A stretch of 64,000 nucleotides of DNA, taken from Bacteroidales bacterium (lineage in GTDB: Bacteria; Bacteroidota; Bacteroidia; Bacteroidales; GCA-2748055). The translations under genes were made by a program, and so were the position numbers. The notes under the pieces were generated by a model. It did no database searches. It was not told the DNA's origin and was given only the letters and a program-made list of their open reading frames with translations. Below, one piece after another: positions 27,539 to 37,106 of the stretch (the first letter of the stretch is position 1; the number at the start of each line of letters is the position of its first letter). Where the stretch lies: NCBI GenBank assembly GCA_021738565.1, contig JAIPBT010000007.1, forward strand, positions 48,818 to 112,817. The letters are read 5' to 3'.

Positions 27539-27544
27539 AAGTAT

Positions 27545-27570
27545 GATATATCTCCATATACAAATATATC
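27545..27570 (-). promoter_or_regulatory. Promoter and candidate operator of the arsR-queD-polA transcript
   Basis: GATATAT (27545-27551) and ATATATC (27564-27570) form a 7-bp inverted repeat with a 12-bp spacer. It overlaps TATATTTG on the minus strand (27568-27561), a -7 match 22 bp before the ArsR start. This is the placement expected for autorepression. Confidence 0.5.
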
Positions 27571-27725
27571 AATAATTGAAGATTAGATCAGCATTTTTCA
27601 CCTTGTTTACATGCATTTGATGGCATTGCAATGCTTTTCATAATGTTGTACCTCAGATTGCCACACTCTCAGTAATATGTGCCATAATAAACTAACAAAT
27701 AGGGCATCAGACTGTTATTTATTTA

Positions 27726-27733
27726 TAAATTTG
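27726..27733 (+). promoter_or_regulatory. Putative -7 element of the polyprenyl synthase gene
   Basis: TAAATTTG fits TAnnTTTG and ends 19 bp before the ATG at 27753. No clear -33 element. Confidence 0.38.
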
Positions 27734-27752
27734 CAGCTGTATTTATTGATAC

Positions 27753-28727
27753 ATGCCAAACCTCTCACAAATACGTAGTCCGGTAAAACAGGAAATGAAG
27801 GTATTCCAAAAGATCTTCAAGGATGCTGTAAAAAGTGATGTGACCCTTTTAAATCTCATTTCCTCCTTTATTTTGAAAAACAAGGGCAAGCAGATGCGTC
27901 CCCTGTTTGTGTTCCTTACTGCCAAAATGGTCGGAAAAGTCACTGAATCTACATATACAGCTGCAGCTTTGATTGAATTGATGCACACGGCAACGCTTGT
28001 ACATGACGATGTAGTTGATGAATCCTATGAAAGAAGGGGGCTGTTCTCAATAAATGCCATCTGGAAATCAAAATTAAGTGTTTTGCTTGGTGATTACTTT
28101 CTGGCCAGGGGCCTTCTGCTTGCAACAAAAAATCATGATCATGACCTGTTGGATATCGTTGCTGGTGCTGTAAAAGAAATGAGCGAGGGAGAATTGTTAC
28201 AACTTCAGAAATCCAGAAAGTTAAATTTTGATACTACTTCTTATTACGAGGTAATCAGAAAGAAGACAGCTACTTTAATTGCCTCCTGCATTTCCTCAGG
28301 GGCAAAATCAGCCGGTGCCGCACAAGATGAAATGGAGCGGCTTTATGAAATGGGAATTCATATTGGAATGGCTTTTCAAATTAAAGACGATCTATTTGAT
28401 TATCAGCCTCATGGAATCATTGGGAAGCCTACAGGAAACGACCTGAAAGAGAAGAAATTTACCTTGCCACTCATTTATGCATTGGAGCAAAGCAGCAAAG
28501 AAAACACCCGCTCAATCCTTAAACTTATCAGGAATGGAAGTATGAGCAATTACAAGATCAATCACATTATCGATTTCGTCAAAAAGCATGATGGATTGAC
28601 TTTTGCTGAGAAGAAAATGAATGAATACAAGATCAAGGCTGAGGAAATTCTACATCTTTTCCCTGAAAACGAAGCCAGGAAATCACTTGGCGACCTTGTG
28701 AATTATACGGTTGAAAGAAAAAAATAG
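27753..28727 (+). CDS. Polyprenyl diphosphate synthase
   Basis: Trans-type prenyl chain elongation enzyme making the menaquinone side chain or related isoprenoids. The 324 residues include the first aspartate-rich motif HDDVVDES near 84-91 (DDxxD), KGKQMRPLFVF near 45, GDYFLAR near 110, KTATLI near 170, and the second motif FQIKDDLFDY near 209. Small residues upstream of the first motif suggest a long product such as octaprenyl, consistent with the MenA-like enzyme in the window. Converges on uvrC with 9 bp between. Confidence 0.92.
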   Translation: MPNLSQIRSPVKQEMKVFQKIFKDAVKSDVTLLNLISSFILKNKGKQMRPLFVFLTAKMVGKVTESTYTAAALIELMHTATLVHDDVVDESYERRGLFSINAIWKSKLSVLLGDYFLARGLLLATKNHDHDLLDIVAGAVKEMSEGELLQLQKSRKLNFDTTSYYEVIRKKTATLIASCISSGAKSAGAAQDEMERLYEMGIHIGMAFQIKDDLFDYQPHGIIGKPTGNDLKEKKFTLPLIYALEQSSKENTRSILKLIRNGSMSNYKINHIIDFVKKHDGLTFAEKKMNEYKIKAEEILHLFPENEARKSLGDLVNYTVERKK

Positions 28728-28736
28728 ACCGTAATT

Positions 28737-30554
28737 TCACTTTTTCCTTTTAAAATATTCTTTAACACGTTTTGCCTTTACGGTATCAAGGACCTTGCTT
28801 AATTCATCAACTGGTGCTTTGCTGATCTTTTCAATCGTACCATATTTTTTGTATAGTTTTTCAACCGATCTGGTTCCTATGCCAGGTATGGTATTTAATC
28901 CTGATCCTGTCATCCCCATTGATCTTTTAAGCCGATGAAATTCAATGCCAAAACGATGTGCTTCATTTCTCAAATACTGAATTAACCGAAGCGTTTCGGA
29001 ATTCTTATCTATATAGAGGGGTACCGGGTCATCTGGAAAATATATCTCTTCAAGCCGCTTTGCAATTCCAATGATTGCGATTTTTTTTCTGAGGTTCAAT
29101 TTTTCAAGGCTTCTGACTGCTGCATTTAGTTGTCCTTTTCCTCCATCAACTACAATCAGCTGAGGTATTTGGTTGTTCTCTTCAATAAGCCTTCTATAAC
29201 GCCTGAAAATGACCTCTTCCATAGATGCAAAATCATCAGGCCCTTTTACTGTTTTTATATTGTAGTGCCTGTATTCTTTTTTTACGGGACGCCCCTTTTT
29301 AAATACCACGCAAGCTGCTACAGGATTTGAGCCCTGCAGGTTGCTGTTATCAAAACATTCTATATGTTCAGGAATTTCCCCGAGCCGCAGATCCTTTTTC
29401 ACGGTTTCAAGTACACGTGTATCTTGACTTTGTTTGCTGGCCATTGAAGACCTTTTCTGTTTTTCCAACTGATACAAACGGGCATTTCTTTCTGACAGGT
29501 CCAACAGCTTTTTCTTATCCCCCCGCCTGGGAACCGTTATGCGGAACCATGGAAATTCTTCCGAAAGATCGATAGGCAAAATGATCTCTTTTGCATTACT
29601 TCTTACTCTTTCCCTGATATCTGTAACCGAAAAAGCCAGAATTTCCCTGGATGTTTCCTTCAGCCGTTTTTGAATTTCTGCCGTATGTGCCTGAACAACA
29701 GCGCCTTTGCTGATTTTGATGTAGTTGACAACCGCATATTTTTCTGTATCTATAATACTGTACACATCCACGTTGTTTATTGAGGGGTTAACGATCGTGG
29801 ATTTGGTCTGAAATTTTTCTAATGTCAAATATTTTTCTTTGATTTTTTCGGCATCTTCAAATTGGTATTCATCTGCAAGTTTTTTCATCTCCCTTTTCAG
29901 AAATACAATTACTTCCTGTAGGTTTCCTTTCAATATTTCATGAATCTGCCTGATGGATTCATTGTATTCCTGTTCTGATTGTAATCCTTCACATGGACCA
30001 TTACAATTTTCAATATGATATTCAAGACATACCCTGAATTTGCCTGCATCAATATTTTCTTCTGAAAGGTTATATTTGCAGGTTCGGAGTTTGTACAATT
30101 GCCTGATCAGGTTAAGCAATGTTCTTGTTGTTGCAGCCGATGTATAGGGACCATAATATTTCGATCCGTCATTTACAACCCTGCGTGTAAGAAATATCCG
30201 TGGAAATGGTTCCTTTTTAATACATATCCATGGAAATGTTTTATCATCTTTCAACAGGATATTGTATTTTGGTTGAAGTTTCTTAATCAGGTTATTTTCC
30301 AGCAAAAGTGCATCTGATTCTGAATTAACAACCACATGTTTAATATCCCTTATTTTCTCTACAAGTATTTTTGATTTAAAACTTTCGTAGGATTTTTTAT
30401 GAAAATACGATCCAACCCGTTTTTTAAGGTTTTTTGCTTTACCCACATAAATAATCTGTCCCTCTTGATCCAGGAATTGATAAACTCCCGGTCCTTCCGG
30501 AAGCACCCCCAATATTTCGTTAATGTGGTCATTCCCCGATTTCATATATATCAA
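28737..30554 (-). CDS. uvrC: Excinuclease ABC subunit UvrC
   Basis: Makes both incisions in nucleotide-excision repair. The 605 residues carry the GIY-YIG nuclease at 14-95 (GPGVYQF...IIYVGKAKNLKKR). A UVR helical motif near 205-240 binds UvrB. The RNase H-like endonuclease has ECFDNSNLQG near 388 and IVVDGGKGQLNAA near 470. Tandem helix-hairpin-helix motifs lie at the end (NTIPGIGTRSVEKLYKKYG). Its ATG overlaps the ade stop by 4 bp, so the two are cotranscribed. Confidence 0.97.
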   Translation of the reverse strand: MIYMKSGNDHINEILGVLPEGPGVYQFLDQEGQIIYVGKAKNLKKRVGSYFHKKSYESFKSKILVEKIRDIKHVVVNSESDALLLENNLIKKLQPKYNILLKDDKTFPWICIKKEPFPRIFLTRRVVNDGSKYYGPYTSAATTRTLLNLIRQLYKLRTCKYNLSEENIDAGKFRVCLEYHIENCNGPCEGLQSEQEYNESIRQIHEILKGNLQEVIVFLKREMKKLADEYQFEDAEKIKEKYLTLEKFQTKSTIVNPSINNVDVYSIIDTEKYAVVNYIKISKGAVVQAHTAEIQKRLKETSREILAFSVTDIRERVRSNAKEIILPIDLSEEFPWFRITVPRRGDKKKLLDLSERNARLYQLEKQKRSSMASKQSQDTRVLETVKKDLRLGEIPEHIECFDNSNLQGSNPVAACVVFKKGRPVKKEYRHYNIKTVKGPDDFASMEEVIFRRYRRLIEENNQIPQLIVVDGGKGQLNAAVRSLEKLNLRKKIAIIGIAKRLEEIYFPDDPVPLYIDKNSETLRLIQYLRNEAHRFGIEFHRLKRSMGMTGSGLNTIPGIGTRSVEKLYKKYGTIEKISKAPVDELSKVLDTVKAKRVKEYFKRKK

Positions 30555-32176
30555 ACATGAACTGAAGTGTATGAAAATGTGTTACCGTTGAACAACCCTT
30601 TGTCACTGATCTTTAATTCAGGAATAACAAGCAATGCCATAAAAGACAGTGTCATGAATGGAGCTTTCAGATTGCACCCCTGCCATATTGCTAAATCCGA
30701 CAACCTTTTATACATCCTTGCTGCATATTCAACTGAAGAACGTGTCATAATGCCCGCAATTTCCAACTGAAGTCCTTCGATATTTTTGCCATTATGAATG
30801 GCAATACCTCCCTTGTTCTTTGCAATCCAGTTAATTACTGAAGCAATTTCACGATCGGATGATCCAATGCATATAATGTTGTGGCTGTCGTGCGCAATGC
30901 TGGATGCAATAGCACCCTTCTGGAGGTTAAAACCAGTAATAAACCCTACAGAAGGAGTAGAATCCCTGTACCTGTCCACTACAACGATCTTAAGAATATC
31001 CCTGTCTGTATCTGCAACAACATTTTTATTTTCAACAGTTGGACTTGTGATTTTCTCCCTGGTTATCAATTCACCCTCCAGTGCTTCAATAACCCGTATC
31101 CTATTAGTTTCGGATGCCACTTTAAGCTCTGTTGCCAATACGTGCAATTCTCTGAAATTATTTGCTTTCTCTTCTTTTTGCCCTTCTATTTTTACCTGAC
31201 CATCCTTATAGTATTCCTTCCCATTAATTACCGTTGCAATAATATTCAGGTTGCTCAGGTCGTCTGCCACAATAAAATCTGCCGGGTCTCCCACTTTCAG
31301 CATTCCAATGTCGAGTCCGTAATGCTTCACCGGATTGTAACTTGCAGCCTTCAGCACATCAAAAAGATCATATCCGGATGCTATGGCTCGTTTCACCATC
31401 AAATTGATATGGCCCTTCATCAGATCATCCGGATGCAGGTCATCTGTGCAAAACATAATGCTATCCGGATGCTGTTTCAACAAAGGAATCAGGGTGTCAA
31501 AGTTTTTTGCTGCACTTCCTTCCCTGATAAGAATTTTCATTCCAAAACCTATCTTTTCCTCTGCCTCTTTGTATCCGTAACATTCGTGATCTGTAGAAAT
31601 ACCTGCAGACACATACTTTTTCAAAGGCTCTCCTGTTAAACCCGGTGCATGGCCGTCAATGGGTATATTACGTTGTTTTGCCAATTGCATTTTTTTGATC
31701 ACTCCCGCATCTTCTGATATTACTCCCGGAAAATTCATCATCTCGGAGAGAAATCCTATGCCAGGGGTATTCAACAATTTGGTTATTGATTTTTCATCCA
31801 GTACTGCTCCGGATGATTCGAACGGAGTGGCAGGAACGCAACTTGGTGCGCCGAATAAAATCTTCAATGGTGTTTTACTTGCACTTCCTATCATGAATTC
31901 CACACCTTCCATTCCCAAAACGTTGGCTATTTCATGTGGGTCCGATACAACCCCTATGGTTCCATGACAGATGGCTGTCCTGGAAAATTCCAGCGGCGTT
32001 ACCATTGAACTTTCAATATGAACATGTGCGTCCACAAATCCAGGCAGAACATACCGGGTTGCCTTTTTATCCAGTTTTTCAATTGACACAATCATTCCAT
32101 CCCTGATCTTAATACACCCTGGATAAATGGTCCTACCTTCAAGATCGATAATATTTGCACAATATTCAGAATTCAT
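30551..32176 (-). CDS. ade: Adenine deaminase
   Basis: Deaminates adenine to hypoxanthine in purine salvage. The 541 residues form an amidohydrolase with the metal motif VDAHVHIESS near 50, SDPHEIANVLG near 83, DGHAPGLTG near 175, and FCTDDLHPDDL near 243. The adenine-deaminase-specific C-terminal domain has GFNLQKGAIASSIAHDSHN near 420. The length is slightly shorter than the B. subtilis enzyme. It overlaps uvrC by 4 bp, and two parS-like palindromes lie immediately upstream. Confidence 0.93.
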   Translation of the reverse strand: MNSEYCANIIDLEGRTIYPGCIKIRDGMIVSIEKLDKKATRYVLPGFVDAHVHIESSMVTPLEFSRTAICHGTIGVVSDPHEIANVLGMEGVEFMIGSASKTPLKILFGAPSCVPATPFESSGAVLDEKSITKLLNTPGIGFLSEMMNFPGVISEDAGVIKKMQLAKQRNIPIDGHAPGLTGEPLKKYVSAGISTDHECYGYKEAEEKIGFGMKILIREGSAAKNFDTLIPLLKQHPDSIMFCTDDLHPDDLMKGHINLMVKRAIASGYDLFDVLKAASYNPVKHYGLDIGMLKVGDPADFIVADDLSNLNIIATVINGKEYYKDGQVKIEGQKEEKANNFRELHVLATELKVASETNRIRVIEALEGELITREKITSPTVENKNVVADTDRDILKIVVVDRYRDSTPSVGFITGFNLQKGAIASSIAHDSHNIICIGSSDREIASVINWIAKNKGGIAIHNGKNIEGLQLEIAGIMTRSSVEYAARMYKRLSDLAIWQGCNLKAPFMTLSFMALLVIPELKISDKGLFNGNTFSYTSVHV

Positions 32177-32203
32177 ATTGATTCATGATTTATCATCTTC
32201 GGA

Positions 32204-32219
32204 TGTTCCACGTGGAACA
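32204..32219. promoter_or_regulatory. parS-like palindrome 1
   Basis: TGTTCCACGTGGAACA is a perfect 16-bp palindrome fitting the general ParB-binding consensus TGTTNCACGTGNAACA. It lies between mnmG and ade. Identification as parS rests on the match and on the frequent link of parS with gidA/mnmG near chromosome origins. Confidence 0.78.
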
Positions 32220-32229
32220 AATCACAATT

Positions 32230-32245
32230 GGTTCCACGTGGAACA
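32230..32245. promoter_or_regulatory. parS-like palindrome 2
   Basis: GGTTCCACGTGGAACA has the perfect 14-bp core GTTCCACGTGGAAC and one mismatch to the 16-bp consensus at its first base. Its start is 26 bp from the start of the first copy, so the two sites lie on a similar face of the helix. Confidence 0.74.
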
Positions 32246-32250
32246 TTCTA

Positions 32251-34125
32251 TTACCTTCCCATGTATACCAATAAAACACTTATATCGCTTGGGGAAACAC
32301 CTGATATTCGTGATGCCTGTCCAATGTTTTCTGGCTTGTGCTTATTAAGTTTTTGCCTGGCTTCCGTAGATATGCTCCTGAATTTTTCATAATCCATGTC
32401 AGACCTCAATTTGATCCGCTCTAATCTTTCAATCTTTTCTGCAAGTGACTTTTCCCTGGCTATATATCCCTCATACTTAATTTGAATATCCACTGCTTCA
32501 ATAATCTCATCAATGCCTGTAATTTTATGTATGTTGTTCCTCTTATTGAAACCAATGACATTTAAAAGCTCTTTCAATTCAACCTGTGGTCTTTTTGCAA
32601 GTTCGATCGCTTTTATTTTTTGTTTCAAATTTGAGGTTCCCCATTTGTTTAAAAATTTATTAACCTCTTCCGGTGCAACCGATTTTTCATTCAGATCTTT
32701 CAAAAGTTTTTGAACTTTACTATTTTTTCTTTCCAGTATCTCCATCCGTCTTTTTGAAGCCATCCCAAGCTGAAAACTCATTGGTGTAAGTCTTTCATCG
32801 GCATTGTCCTGTCTCAAAAGAATTCTGTATTCCGCCCGTGATGTGAACATGCGATAAGGTTCATCGACTCCTTTTGTTACAAGATCATCTATTAAAACAC
32901 CTATGTACGCCTGGTCCCTTCCCAAGACAAATTCATCCTCTGTATGGATGGCCAGGTGGGCATTAATCCCTGACATTATACCTTGGGCAGCCGCCTCTTC
33001 ATATCCTGTTGTTCCGTTTATCTGACCTGCAAAATAAAGACCGGAAATATTTCTTGTTTCCAGGGTATGTTTAATTTGCGTTGGTGGATAATAGTCGTAC
33101 TCAATCGCATATCCCGGTCTGAAAATCTTAACCTTTTCTAATCCTGGAATTTTTTGAAGTGCGTTGAACTGTATCTCCAGTGGCAAAGAAGATGAAAATC
33201 CATTTATATAATATTCCACTGTAGATAATCCTTCTGGTTCAAGAAACAACTGGTGCTGTTCCTTTTCAGTAAAAGTCACTATTTTGTCTTCAATGCTTGG
33301 ACAATATCTCGGTCCAACGCCATCTATTGATCCATTAAACAGTGGACTGAATTTAAACCCTTTCTCCAATTCACTGTGTACTTCCGGGTTTGTGTATGTA
33401 ATGTAACAACTTTTATGGTGATCATATGACACTTCATAATCCAAAAAACTGAATTTCCTTCCCTCCTGATCTCCCTTTTGTTCGGTCAGCTTTGTAAAAT
33501 CTATTGAGCGTCCATCAATTCTTGCAGGCGTTCCTGTTTTCATGCGCCCAACTTCAAAACCATGTTCATTCAGTTGCTCACTCAAACCATATGAAGCAGC
33601 TTCACCTACCCTGCCCCCTTTCATTTTAACGTCACCAATATGCATCAATCCATTGACGAATGTCCCTGTTGTCAGAATGACGGCCTTTGCTCTAAATGTC
33701 ACTCCCATACCGGTCACCACACCGGTGACCTTGCCTTTTTCCAGTTTAAGCCTTACCACTTTGTCCTGCCAGAATTCAAGGTTGTTCACACCTTCAAGAA
33801 TTTTTCTCCATTCCAGTGTAAATAAGGATCTGTCTGACTGTGCCCGCGGACTCCACATAGCCGGACCTTTGCTTCTGTTCAGCAACCTGAACTGTATCAT
33901 GGAATGGTCTGTAACTATTCCAGAGTATCCTCCCAAAGCATCTATTTCTTTAACTATCTGACCTTTAGCAATTCCTCCCATAGCCGGGTTGCATGACATT
34001 TGTGCAAATTTTGTCATGTCCATCGTTATCAGAAGCGTTTTGCTGCCAAGGTTTGCAGCAGATGCTGCAGCTTCGCATCCTGCATGTCCACCTCCCACAA
34101 CTATTATGTCATACCTTTCCTTCAT
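32251..34125 (-). CDS. mnmG: tRNA uridine-5-carboxymethylaminomethyl modification enzyme MnmG (GidA)
   Basis: FAD enzyme that with MnmE modifies wobble U34 of several tRNAs. The 624 residues start with the dinucleotide motif [16 protein letters not shown]. They include [11 protein letters not shown] near 46, [11 protein letters not shown] near 155, [14 protein letters not shown] near 195, and the C-terminal helical MnmE/tRNA-binding domain ending with the [15 protein letters not shown] motif. Start overlaps the ybeY gene end by 17 bp. parS-like sites follow the stop. Confidence 0.97.
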   Translation of the reverse strand: MKERYDIIVVGGGHAGCEAAASAANLGSKTLLITMDMTKFAQMSCNPAMGGIAKGQIVKEIDALGGYSGIVTDHSMIQFRLLNRSKGPAMWSPRAQSDRSLFTLEWRKILEGVNNLEFWQDKVVRLKLEKGKVTGVVTGMGVTFRAKAVILTTGTFVNGLMHIGDVKMKGGRVGEAASYGLSEQLNEHGFEVGRMKTGTPARIDGRSIDFTKLTEQKGDQEGRKFSFLDYEVSYDHHKSCYITYTNPEVHSELEKGFKFSPLFNGSIDGVGPRYCPSIEDKIVTFTEKEQHQLFLEPEGLSTVEYYINGFSSSLPLEIQFNALQKIPGLEKVKIFRPGYAIEYDYYPPTQIKHTLETRNISGLYFAGQINGTTGYEEAAAQGIMSGINAHLAIHTEDEFVLGRDQAYIGVLIDDLVTKGVDEPYRMFTSRAEYRILLRQDNADERLTPMSFQLGMASKRRMEILERKNSKVQKLLKDLNEKSVAPEEVNKFLNKWGTSNLKQKIKAIELAKRPQVELKELLNVIGFNKRNNIHKITGIDEIIEAVDIQIKYEGYIAREKSLAEKIERLERIKLRSDMDYEKFRSISTEARQKLNKHKPENIGQASRISGVSPSDISVLLVYMGR

Positions 34126-34549
34126 TCCTAATGCTATCCAATATTTTTAACGCCTTATTTTCGTTTTTACGCATCGACCTTTTCCCCTTTTCGCCATGAT
34201 CCTCCATCCCCAATAAATGTAAAATGCCGTGTATCATAACCCTTGACAATTCTGTATTAAAGGCCTCGTCCAGTTTTTTGCTGTTCTCCATTACCGTTTC
34301 CACACCAATAAATATATCTCCTGATATGACCATTCCGTCATTGAACTCAAATGTTATAACATCAGTATGGTAATTGTGTTTTAAATACTGCTTATTTATA
34401 TGCAGCATTTTATTCCTTGAAGTAAATATAATATTGATGTCTCCGGTAATCCTTTTGTCAGCCTCAATAACTTTTTTAAACCATTTTCTATAGAGGCGCA
34501 ATTGGGGGAGCTTAAATTCAATATTGTCTGAATGAAAAAAAATCGGCAC
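34109..34549 (-). CDS. ybeY: rRNA maturation RNase YbeY
   Basis: Single-strand endoribonuclease for 16S rRNA 3' maturation and ribosome quality control. The 146 residues carry the zinc motif [14 protein letters not shown] near 108-121 (HGxLHLxGxxH). Conserved upstream segments are [19 protein letters not shown] and [12 protein letters not shown]. It overlaps mnmG by 17 bp and starts at the last base of the preceding kinase gene, which implies translational coupling in a three-gene operon. Confidence 0.94.
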   Translation of the reverse strand: MPIFFHSDNIEFKLPQLRLYRKWFKKVIEADKRITGDINIIFTSRNKMLHINKQYLKHNYHTDVITFEFNDGMVISGDIFIGVETVMENSKKLDEAFNTELSRVMIHGILHLLGMEDHGEKGKRSMRKNENKALKILDSIRNEGKV

Positions 34550-34944
34550 TAAACCTTAAACTTTAATTCAACAATCCTGCCCTCTTCCTGAAAATTCAAT
34601 TCATCTGAAAGGCTTTTCATAAGAAAAACTCCCCTTCCGTTTATTTTTTCGAGATTCTCCGGCGCTGTAGGATCAGGTACGTTTATATAATCAAATCCCT
34701 CTCCCTGGTCTGCAATTAAAATTACCAGATCATTTACATTCTTTTCCACCTTTACATGTACCTTTTTGTTCGGGTTTGCTTTGTTGCCATGTATGATGGC
34801 ATTGTTTGCAGCCTCCATGGTTGCAACAAGAATGTTTCCATAAACTTCATCAGTAAGACCAAGCTCTATCGACATCTCATCTATGAATTTTTCAATAATC
34901 CTAAGATTGTCGACTTCAGAACCTATTTGAATGTTTTTTCTCAT
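34549..34944 (-). CDS. Anti-sigma-factor-type serine/threonine kinase (RsbW-like ATPase)
   Basis: A 131-residue GHKL ATPase domain alone. N-box AANNAIIHGNKANPNKK lies near 48-64, G1 box ADQGEGFDY near 86-94, and G2 box GRGVFLMKSLSDEL near 106-119. Proteins of this size usually phosphorylate anti-anti-sigma factors in partner switching, but no sigma factor or STAS protein is adjacent. It heads the operon with ybeY and mnmG. A TIR element begins 24 bp upstream, so its promoter lies inside or beyond that element. Confidence 0.85.
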   Translation of the reverse strand: MRKNIQIGSEVDNLRIIEKFIDEMSIELGLTDEVYGNILVATMEAANNAIIHGNKANPNKKVHVKVEKNVNDLVILIADQGEGFDYINVPDPTAPENLEKINGRGVFLMKSLSDELNFQEEGRIVELKFKV

Positions 34945-34968
34945 AGATACATACCATGGACTTTACTT

Positions 34969-35158
34969 AGTGTCTGCCAATAGACTACATTGGCTGGATC
35001 ATAATGTTCGTTTGCAAGGGTTATTCCCTGCGGTCATGAGCTCAAAACTATTCGTTTTTCGGTTGCGTAGTCGGGAAATGCGGAGTCCCCATATATTATC
35101 GGGATGAGCAATTTACCTACGAGCGTAACGCAGCAAACGGCTATTATGTACAGACACT
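34969..35158 (+). mobile_element. MITE-like element, copy B (190 bp)
   Basis: AGTGTCTGCCAATAG start and GTACAGACACT end, with ACTT duplicated at 34965-34968 and 35159-35162. It shares the GGCTGGATCATAATGTTCG and GAGCGTAACGCAGCAAACGG blocks with copies A and C. It carries about 45 bp of extra sequence after TTTGCAAGG (containing ATTCGTTTTTCGG). Its left end is 24 bp upstream of the RsbW-like kinase start. Confidence 0.86.
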
Positions 35159-35193
35159 ACTTATACGCAAATTTATTTAAAAGGTTACAAAAA

Positions 35194-36378
35194 TTATTTA
35201 CTTAACCATTTCTCTGGATTCAGTATGTCTCTTTCCCTCCGTATTTGAAGATGTAAAACAGCTATATTTTCCTCAGGATCTGAATGTATTGTTCCTATTT
35301 CCTGCTTGCTTTTGACCTTGTCCCCTGCTTTAACCTTTAAGTCAACCAAATTCTGATAGACACTGATGTACTCACCATGCATTACTAAAACTGCATAATT
35401 TGCTCCCAGTATGGCAAAGACACTGGTTACTTCACCATCAAATATAGCCCTCGCCTTTGTACCCTGTGTTGCACTTATGTCTATCCCATTGTTGCTGATC
35501 TTTACACCAGACAATACAGGATGATCAATCAAACCGTAATGGGCCGTAACTATTCCCCTTTCCACCGGCCATGGTAGCCTTCCCTTGTTTTGTGAAAAAT
35601 TATTCCCTACGAGCCTTTGTTCCGGTGTTAGAGCGCTCAGCAGACTCCCGGAGGCATTTCTGCGAGCCTCCTCTTCTATCATTTCTTCTATTCTATTTTC
35701 CAGTTCCTTCCTAATTCTCTCTTTTTCACGTATTTGCTTACGTATCATTCTTTCATCCTGTGCAAGCCTCCTTACAATACTGTTCCGCTCTGTCCTTTCC
35801 CTCATCAGCTCAAGATTTTCTGTCTCTTTTTCATTCAACAAGGAGATCTTTTCCTCCTTACGCTTCTGCAACAATCTGTTTCGGTCTTCCAGTTCAATGA
35901 TATTAAATTCAATCTCTTCCACCTTTCTCTCCCTGTAATCATTCAAATATTTTAAATATTTTATTCTTTGATAAAACTGATTTATGCTTTCGCTTGCAAG
36001 CAGGTACATCAATTTTTCCTCGTCGGTATGATTTATATATACACTGTAAATTATTTTTTCGTATTCTCTTTTTCCCCTTTCCACAGTTTTCCCGAGCATC
36101 TCTATTTCTTGCTCAAGAGAATCTATCCTTTGATCCATAAATACTATTTCTTCAGAAATATTACTTATCATCTTTCCCCTGGCACGTATACCGCCATTTA
36201 AAATTGCCAGTCGCTGCATTGTGTTTTGCTTTCTTTCAGTGATCTTTCCCAGCAATTCCTTTGCCAGCTGAAGTTCCTTAATGGTCGATTGCTTCTCCCC
36301 TTCAAGGTCCTTCCTTGTTTGTCCACAGTTAATGCCAACATGCGCTAACAGAACAAATATGAAAAGAATCCGTTTCAT
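35194..36378 (-). CDS. EnvC-like murein hydrolase activator with degenerate LytM domain
   Basis: A 394-residue periplasmic protein. Signal peptide at 1-20, then a coiled coil over about 25-245 rich in K, E and R (repeated EKERIRKELENRI-like segments). A peptidase M23/LytM domain covers 270-394. The zinc motif HxxxD reads NNGID near 296, YxHL reads YQNL, and the terminal HxH reads HLQIR. The domain therefore probably cannot cut peptidoglycan and would activate an amidase, as EnvC does in other bacteria. It is last in the TPR-DUF4292-envC operon. Confidence 0.88.
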   Translation of the reverse strand: MKRILFIFVLLAHVGINCGQTRKDLEGEKQSTIKELQLAKELLGKITERKQNTMQRLAILNGGIRARGKMISNISEEIVFMDQRIDSLEQEIEMLGKTVERGKREYEKIIYSVYINHTDEEKLMYLLASESINQFYQRIKYLKYLNDYRERKVEEIEFNIIELEDRNRLLQKRKEEKISLLNEKETENLELMRERTERNSIVRRLAQDERMIRKQIREKERIRKELENRIEEMIEEEARRNASGSLLSALTPEQRLVGNNFSQNKGRLPWPVERGIVTAHYGLIDHPVLSGVKISNNGIDISATQGTKARAIFDGEVTSVFAILGANYAVLVMHGEYISVYQNLVDLKVKAGDKVKSKQEIGTIHSDPEENIAVLHLQIRRERDILNPEKWLSK

Positions 36379-37106
36379 CAGAAATAGAAGGTTTCGTATT
36401 TTCGCCTGTTTATTTCAAGGTTTACTTTTAACTCCCTGTTATATTCTATTGTTCCTCCGGTGGCCTCAATCTTTATATCATTCAATATATAATCTGCGTA
36501 TATTGTGAGTGTATCATTACTTCCAAATTCCCCTACTACATATTCTCCTGTTCCTTTTTGGAAGAACTCAAAACTTTTAAGATTCAGATTGCTGGTTTCA
36601 AATGTTACTGTTTTTCTAACATTGCCAGCAGATGTGTCTATTATTAATTGACCGCTATCGGCCTCAAAATTATTACCATGATTACAGATGGCTTTTCTAT
36701 TGATCATCAACTCCAAATCATAAAAGTCTATTGGAGCTGCCATTCCTCCCGATCTTTCCTGAATAATATATGCTTCCCTTTCCAGCCGATTGATCAAAAC
36801 TGTACTGTCCTTAAGTATGCCAATCCTTATAATTTCAAAACCAGCATTGACTGCACTTGCAAAAAAAATTGAATCCGGAATGTAATACAATGACACATTC
36901 GTTTTATATTGATCACCAAATATTTCTATATTCGCATCTATTTTTCCGATAAAAACAGATTTATATCCTGAAATTGTATCACAAAACTCCCTGAAATTAA
37001 ATTTTCCTTTAATAACTTGACTTTCTGTTATTTGCGTCTTTTTTAATGAGGCACATCCAACAAGTAGCACACACAGTGCCGCAATATATTTCCCCTTACT
37101 GAACAC
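36378..37106 (-). CDS. DUF4292 family lipoprotein
   Basis: A 242-residue lipoprotein with signal peptide and lipobox LLVGC (Cys 18). The remainder looks like a beta-rich LolA/LolB-type fold, with alternating strands such as SVFIGKIDANIEIFGDQYK and VSLYYIPDSIFFASAV. The family is common in Bacteroidota and typically sits between a TPR protein and an EnvC-like protein, exactly as here. Overlaps the TPR gene by 11 bp and the envC start by 1 bp. A role in envelope biogenesis is inferred from context. Confidence 0.83.
   Translation of the reverse strand: MFSKGKYIAALCVLLVGCASLKKTQITESQVIKGKFNFREFCDTISGYKSVFIGKIDANIEIFGDQYKTNVSLYYIPDSIFFASAVNAGFEIIRIGILKDSTVLINRLEREAYIIQERSGGMAAPIDFYDLELMINRKAICNHGNNFEADSGQLIIDTSAGNVRKTVTFETSNLNLKSFEFFQKGTGEYVVGEFGSNDTLTIYADYILNDIKIEATGGTIEYNRELKVNLEINRRKYETFYF

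Noticed and set aside
30881..31639. 252-codon plus-strand frame
   Set aside because: Antisense to adenine deaminase, whose metal motifs are intact; the frame's Cys- and His-rich composition reflects the opposite strand.
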